Origin: Micavibrio aeruginosavorus
GTDB lineage: Bacteria > Pseudomonadota > Alphaproteobacteria > Micavibrionales > Micavibrionaceae
Assembly (NCBI GenBank): GCA_003240795.1
Contig: QFNK01000060.1
Coordinates: 1-8,817 of the forward strand
Reading direction: 5' to 3'
Length of the DNA stretch: 8,817 nt
The notes under the pieces were generated by a model. The model saw only the letters and a list, made by a program, of their open reading frames with translations. It made no database searches and was not told the DNA's origin. Of the stretch, positions 5,618-8,817 are shown one piece after another; position 1 is the stretch's first letter, and each line of letters starts with the position of its first letter. A program made the translations under genes and the position numbers.

Positions 5618-7471
5618 TTATTTAAAGGCACTTCGCAAAACATCGATGATTGCATCTGTTTCAGTATCATCTTCACTTTCACCCTGTTCTCTATGAAAAT
5701 CTAAAATCTCGTCGCGCAAGGCATCACTCATATTTGCGGATTGCTTTGGCTTGTTAGGGTCGTTTTTGAAGATATCCAGCTGGTTTGGATCCGGCTCCTG
5801 CTTTTGGCTGCCTGTTTCCTTGGGAATATCAAATTCCGGGATCATGTGATCGACAATTTTAAGATTCGGCACATCAGGCGGCGGCAACAGCCTTTTGGCA
5901 AAATTCGCGTCTTTGTAATAGGCGATCTTTTTGGCGCGCACCGGGTATGAGGCTTCCGTAATAATGATTTCCTCGTGCTTCGGTAGCTGTTTGACCTTTT
6001 CCTTGGAAATCAGGGGACGCGCGCGGAAACTGGTATTCTTGCTTGGCGATTCATATTTGAAGGAATTCTTCTTCGAAGTTGAAACAGTTTTAACCGTCCT
6101 CTCGCCGCATGAATTGCTGACGTAGTTTGCTGTTTCAAGATCATTGGCGGAAAAGAATATCTGGTGAGCGCAGCAGGAGAGAATACCGTCCCGCTTGTCC
6201 TTGCCGTATGTATCATCGAGCCATTTCAATCCCTGCACCACGGCCATGACGCGGCAATTATAGCCGCCTAAAAGCGTAAAAGCAGAAGTCATGGATTTCA
6301 TTTCGCCTAGCATGTGGAATTCGTCCATCATCAGAAGCACTTTATAAGGCTCGGTTTCATCCGGTTCTTTTAAGGAAAGCGTGGTAATGACCTGCTCGAA
6401 GAAAATCCGCAAAAGAGGGGCGAGGGTTTGAATCTGGCCGGTCAAAACGCCAACATAAACGGCCATCCGTTTTTTTCGCATATCGGAAATGGAAAAATCA
6501 CTGGCAGAAGTGGCCGCGTCGATCACAGGGTTGTCCCAAAGGTTGATCGCCTGGTTCAAAGAGGATTTTACCCCGCTTCGCTCTTTTGCGGCCTTGTTCG
6601 CAAAATTCATCAAGGACTTCTTGATCGTTGACGACAATTCGGGATGTTTGGATACGATATGGCGGCAAATATCCCCTAGATCCTGCTCGGTTCCCAAAAG
6701 CCGGTTTATGGCGCCGATGGTGGACGGCATGGTATCGCTTTCCATGACATAGAGTGCAAGACCGACGAACAGGGCGCGCGCTTCGGAAGCCCAAACAGGA
6801 TCACTCTTTACAGGGTCTTTAATCAGGATATTGGCAATAATCTGGATATCGCTGATCCTTTGATACGGGTCTTTGCTGACACCATCGAGCGGATTATAGC
6901 GGTGCGATTTGCCGTTTTGGTCTAACGGGGACCACATGAAAACATCATGGCCGTGTTCTTTTCTGAATCCGGCCGTTTTTCTGAAATTCTCATGCTTGAT
7001 ATCCAGACATATAATAGAGTCGGGCCAGTTCAGAAGATTTGGCACGACAATTCCGATTCCCTTACCGCTGCGCGTTGGAGCTATTATTATGCAATGCGTT
7101 GGCGTATCGCTGATCAGGTATTTTCCTTTGTATTTCCCCAAAATCAGCCCCTCGCGTGCGAACAGGCCTGCGTTGTGGATTTCCTGCCAGGTTGCCCAAT
7201 GCGCGTCGCCAAATTCCGGTTCTCTTTTTATAAAGAAGCTGATGATCATGCCGGCCATAAGGATATGCGGGACAGCCAGAGAGATCAGGAAGCGGGATTT
7301 TATGCGCGGGTCATGAAGATAAGGCAGGTTTGACCAGATCGACCACGGCATGGCGGCTTCAATGTTCTGCCCGGCCCATCCCATATATATTACCGATGCG
7401 AGATAAGACGCTGTGATCAGGCCGAACAGGATACTTATGGTGATGAAAGCGCCTTGATTTTTGAACATCAC
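5618..7471 (-). CDS. virD4: VirD4/TraG type IV secretion coupling protein ATPase
   Basis: A 617-residue coupling protein that recruits the relaxase-DNA complex to the secretion channel at the inner membrane. Two N-terminal membrane helices are visible (about residues 8-30 and 61-81). After them come the family segment EPEFGDAHWATWQEI, the Walker A motif APTRSGKGIG (131-140, K137) and Walker B VLLMMDEFHMLGE (378-390, D383 and E384). Later blocks include CRVMAVVQGLKWL and SANDLETANYVS. The tail is acidic and glutamine-rich, a typical place for substrate or partner contacts. The frame opens with GTG at 7471 (4-nt overlap with virB11), but the very next codon is ATG at 7468, overlapping the virB11 stop by one base; either start is possible and translation is probably coupled. 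It is the last gene of the visible virB block and its stop is 4 nt from that of the regulator. Confidence 0.96.
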   Translation of the reverse strand: MMFKNQGAFITISILFGLITASYLASVIYMGWAGQNIEAAMPWSIWSNLPYLHDPRIKSRFLISLAVPHILMAGMIISFFIKREPEFGDAHWATWQEIHNAGLFAREGLILGKYKGKYLISDTPTHCIIIAPTRSGKGIGIVVPNLLNWPDSIICLDIKHENFRKTAGFRKEHGHDVFMWSPLDQNGKSHRYNPLDGVSKDPYQRISDIQIIANILIKDPVKSDPVWASEARALFVGLALYVMESDTMPSTIGAINRLLGTEQDLGDICRHIVSKHPELSSTIKKSLMNFANKAAKERSGVKSSLNQAINLWDNPVIDAATSASDFSISDMRKKRMAVYVGVLTGQIQTLAPLLRIFFEQVITTLSLKEPDETEPYKVLLMMDEFHMLGEMKSMTSAFTLLGGYNCRVMAVVQGLKWLDDTYGKDKRDGILSCCAHQIFFSANDLETANYVSNSCGERTVKTVSTSKKNSFKYESPSKNTSFRARPLISKEKVKQLPKHEEIIITEASYPVRAKKIAYYKDANFAKRLLPPPDVPNLKIVDHMIPEFDIPKETGSQKQEPDPNQLDIFKNDPNKPKQSANMSDALRDEILDFHREQGESEDDTETDAIIDVLRSAFK

Positions 7472-8478
7472 GGATACCAGACTTCTGATATAATCCTTTT
7501 GCCGCCAATTCTTTTGAGTTGCACGACCACATCCACGATCGAGCGAATGTAGTCCATGATCTGATCGTTCTGCAGGCCAAGTTGAGCTTGCATGACCATC
7601 ATGGCAATTTGCTTGAAGGCGCCGTGGGGCGTATCGGCGTGAACGGTGGTAATAGATCCGGGGTGGCCGGTGTTTACGGCGCGCAAGAAGGTATAGGCTT
7701 CTTTACCCCGTAACTCACCAAGCAAAATCCGATCGGGGCGAAGACGCAAAGAGGCTTCCAAAAGGCTTTGAATAGTTACTTCTGCAATACCCTGTTCACC
7801 CTTGGAGGCAAGCAGGGGAACATGGTTTTGATGAACAGGTTTGATTTCGGGCGTATCTTCGATCGTTATGATCCGTTCTTCGGGATCGATCTCTTTCAAG
7901 ATGGCGTTTAAGAGGGTTGTTTTTCCCGTTGAGGTTCCGCCCGATATAATGATGTTCTTTTTTGATTTTGCGGCCAGAGCAATAAATTGATAAAAATTCT
8001 TTTGCTCTGCCAAGGCCCGCAGCTGCGCGTCATGGGGTTTCAAATCTGAATCCGTAACCCAATCCACCGCCTCAAAAGCTCCTGCTGCCGCATAATCAGC
8101 CAGATCCATATCTTTTACGACCTGTTTTCTGATCGAAAAGACGATGCCGTTTAACGTCGCGGGCGGCATGATAACCTGTACCCGCTCACCTGTCGGTAGG
8201 GAGGCAGAGAGAAGGGGGTTTTGTAAATTGATGGCCTGTCCGGTCGTGTTTGCAATCTGCCGCGCCAGACGCATCATGTGGTCTTTCGTAATATCGGCAC
8301 AATCAATCTTTTCCATTGAAGGATTTCCGATACGCTCTATCCAGAGTTCACCGGAACGGTTGACGCAAATTTCAGCTATCTCAGGATCATCCAGATAGAC
8401 TTTGAATATATCGAGATAACGCTGTAGGAAAACCTTGTCAGTCGGCTGGTCGTCCTGATTGGCTACTTGCGGTTTCAT
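7468..8478 (-). CDS. virB11: VirB11-family secretion ATPase
   Basis: A 336-residue hexameric traffic ATPase that works at the cytoplasmic face of the type IV channel with VirD4 and VirB4. All family motifs are present: Walker A SGGTSTGKTT (179-188, K186), the Asp box ITIEDTPEI (204-212), Walker B DRILLGELRG (249-258) and the His box GHPGSITTVHAD (271-282). The N-terminal domain includes LDDPEIAEICVNRSGELWIE (29-48), typical of the family. The ATG at 8478 lies 2 nt after the virB10 stop with a weak AGAG upstream, and the stop overlaps virD4. Length is normal and nothing is missing. TrbB of P-type plasmids is the close alternative name; the VirB10-like neighbour and direct virD4 linkage favour the VirB naming. 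Confidence 0.96.
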   Translation of the reverse strand: MKPQVANQDDQPTDKVFLQRYLDIFKVYLDDPEIAEICVNRSGELWIERIGNPSMEKIDCADITKDHMMRLARQIANTTGQAINLQNPLLSASLPTGERVQVIMPPATLNGIVFSIRKQVVKDMDLADYAAAGAFEAVDWVTDSDLKPHDAQLRALAEQKNFYQFIALAAKSKKNIIISGGTSTGKTTLLNAILKEIDPEERIITIEDTPEIKPVHQNHVPLLASKGEQGIAEVTIQSLLEASLRLRPDRILLGELRGKEAYTFLRAVNTGHPGSITTVHADTPHGAFKQIAMMVMQAQLGLQNDQIMDYIRSIVDVVVQLKRIGGKRIISEVWYP

Positions 8479-8480
8479 AT

Positions 8481-8817
8481 TTACTCTCTTGGCATATTCC
8501 CTGCCACTTGCGAGAAATCGAGATCCTTGCCTACGAAGACTTTGATCCTTTTCCCCTGATCGACATGGATGGTAGGCGGGATGGCGATAGAATTTTCCAG
8601 TGCGATTTCGGACGCTCTTGAGAAATCGTCGCCGGTTTCAAGGGCCACCGTCGCAGAATCCGTATCATCCATGGCGTTGACCCCGATTTTCAGGCCTGCA
8701 TCGATCATCGAAAGCAGAACAGAGGAGCCGAAACGCTCGAAGAAGTGCGTATCGATTTCTCCATCAAGGCCCGAACGACCCAAAGCGTCCGTTCCGTAAG
8801 AGCCGATATTGACGCTC
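8481..8817 (-). CDS. virB10: VirB10/TrbI-type channel protein, C-terminal part only
   Basis: The last 112 residues of a VirB10-like protein that bridges the inner and outer membranes and forms the outer pore ring. The frame is open to the right edge and reads SVNIGSYGTDALGRSGLDGE at the boundary. That is the conserved start of the final beta-barrel region, followed by IDTHFFERFGSSVLLSMID and LKIGV. The end reads ENSIAIPPTIHVDQGKRIKV then FVGKDLDFSQV, the usual VirB10 terminus. A TTG at 8783 could be taken as a start, but it is an internal leucine codon of this conserved block. The TAA ends 2 nt before virB11, consistent with one transcript. The N-terminal membrane helix and proline-rich region are outside the window. 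Confidence 0.93.
   Translation of the reverse strand, partial: SVNIGSYGTDALGRSGLDGEIDTHFFERFGSSVLLSMIDAGLKIGVNAMDDTDSATVALETGDDFSRASEIALENSIAIPPTIHVDQGKRIKVFVGKDLDFSQVAGNMPRE

Noticed and set aside
5611..5626. A/T palindrome TAAAT-N4-ATTTA between the convergent genes as a terminator
   Set aside because: The stem is only A-T pairs and overlaps both stop codons. It would not form a stable termination hairpin.
6498..6794. 98-codon minus-strand frame inside virD4, with plus-strand frames over the same region
   Set aside because: These are shadows of the VirD4 coding frame, which has intact Walker motifs on both sides.
6947..7333. 128-codon plus-strand frame opposite the N-terminal half of virD4
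   Set aside because: It lies wholly antisense to conserved VirD4 sequence including Walker A, with no ribosome-binding site or motif.

Overview
The window looks like part of a conjugative element (plasmid or integrative conjugative element) from a proteobacterium, most likely an alphaproteobacterium. That placement rests on the relaxase type (VirD2-like with a DUF3363 C-terminus) and on recalled similarity of several proteins, not on any search. No rRNA, tRNA, replication gene, integrase, transposase or CRISPR array is visible, so plasmid and ICE cannot be told apart.

Layout, left to right. (1) 1-2764, plus strand: a mobilisation operon with a relaxase cut by the left edge, a ribbon-helix-helix relaxosome-type protein, a three-helix membrane protein and a small soluble protein of unknown function. 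The genes are packed with gaps of 3 to 12 nt or a 1-nt overlap. (2) 2765-4674, plus strand: an AT-rich control region with two near-identical 15-bp palindromes 73 bp apart, then an AbiEi/AbiEii type IV toxin-antitoxin (abortive infection) pair overlapping by 43 nt. (3) 4675-4929: a truncated, divergent copy of the 3' end of the small unknown gene, a terminator-like hairpin and a promoter. (4) 4930-5613, plus strand: an XRE-type regulator with a C-terminal domain resembling a sensor domain. (5) 5618-8817, minus strand: a type IV secretion block read virB10 -> virB11 -> virD4 (the virB10 start lies off the right edge), converging on the regulator with a 4-nt gap.

How the parts fit: the relaxase and its RHH partner would nick and process the origin of transfer. 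VirD4 would receive the relaxase-DNA complex, and VirB11 and VirB10 belong to the channel. The AbiE pair and the regulator sit as cargo between the relaxase operon and the coupling-protein gene.

The most informative observation is that the AbiE cassette is bracketed by two diverged copies of one gene tail, 53 of 66 nt identical at an exact offset of 2021 bp. The left copy is intact. The right copy is an orphan that begins within about 10 nt of the abiEii stop and keeps the terminator-like hairpin. This looks like a scar from cassette acquisition by recombination in, or replacement of, a conjugation-operon gene.
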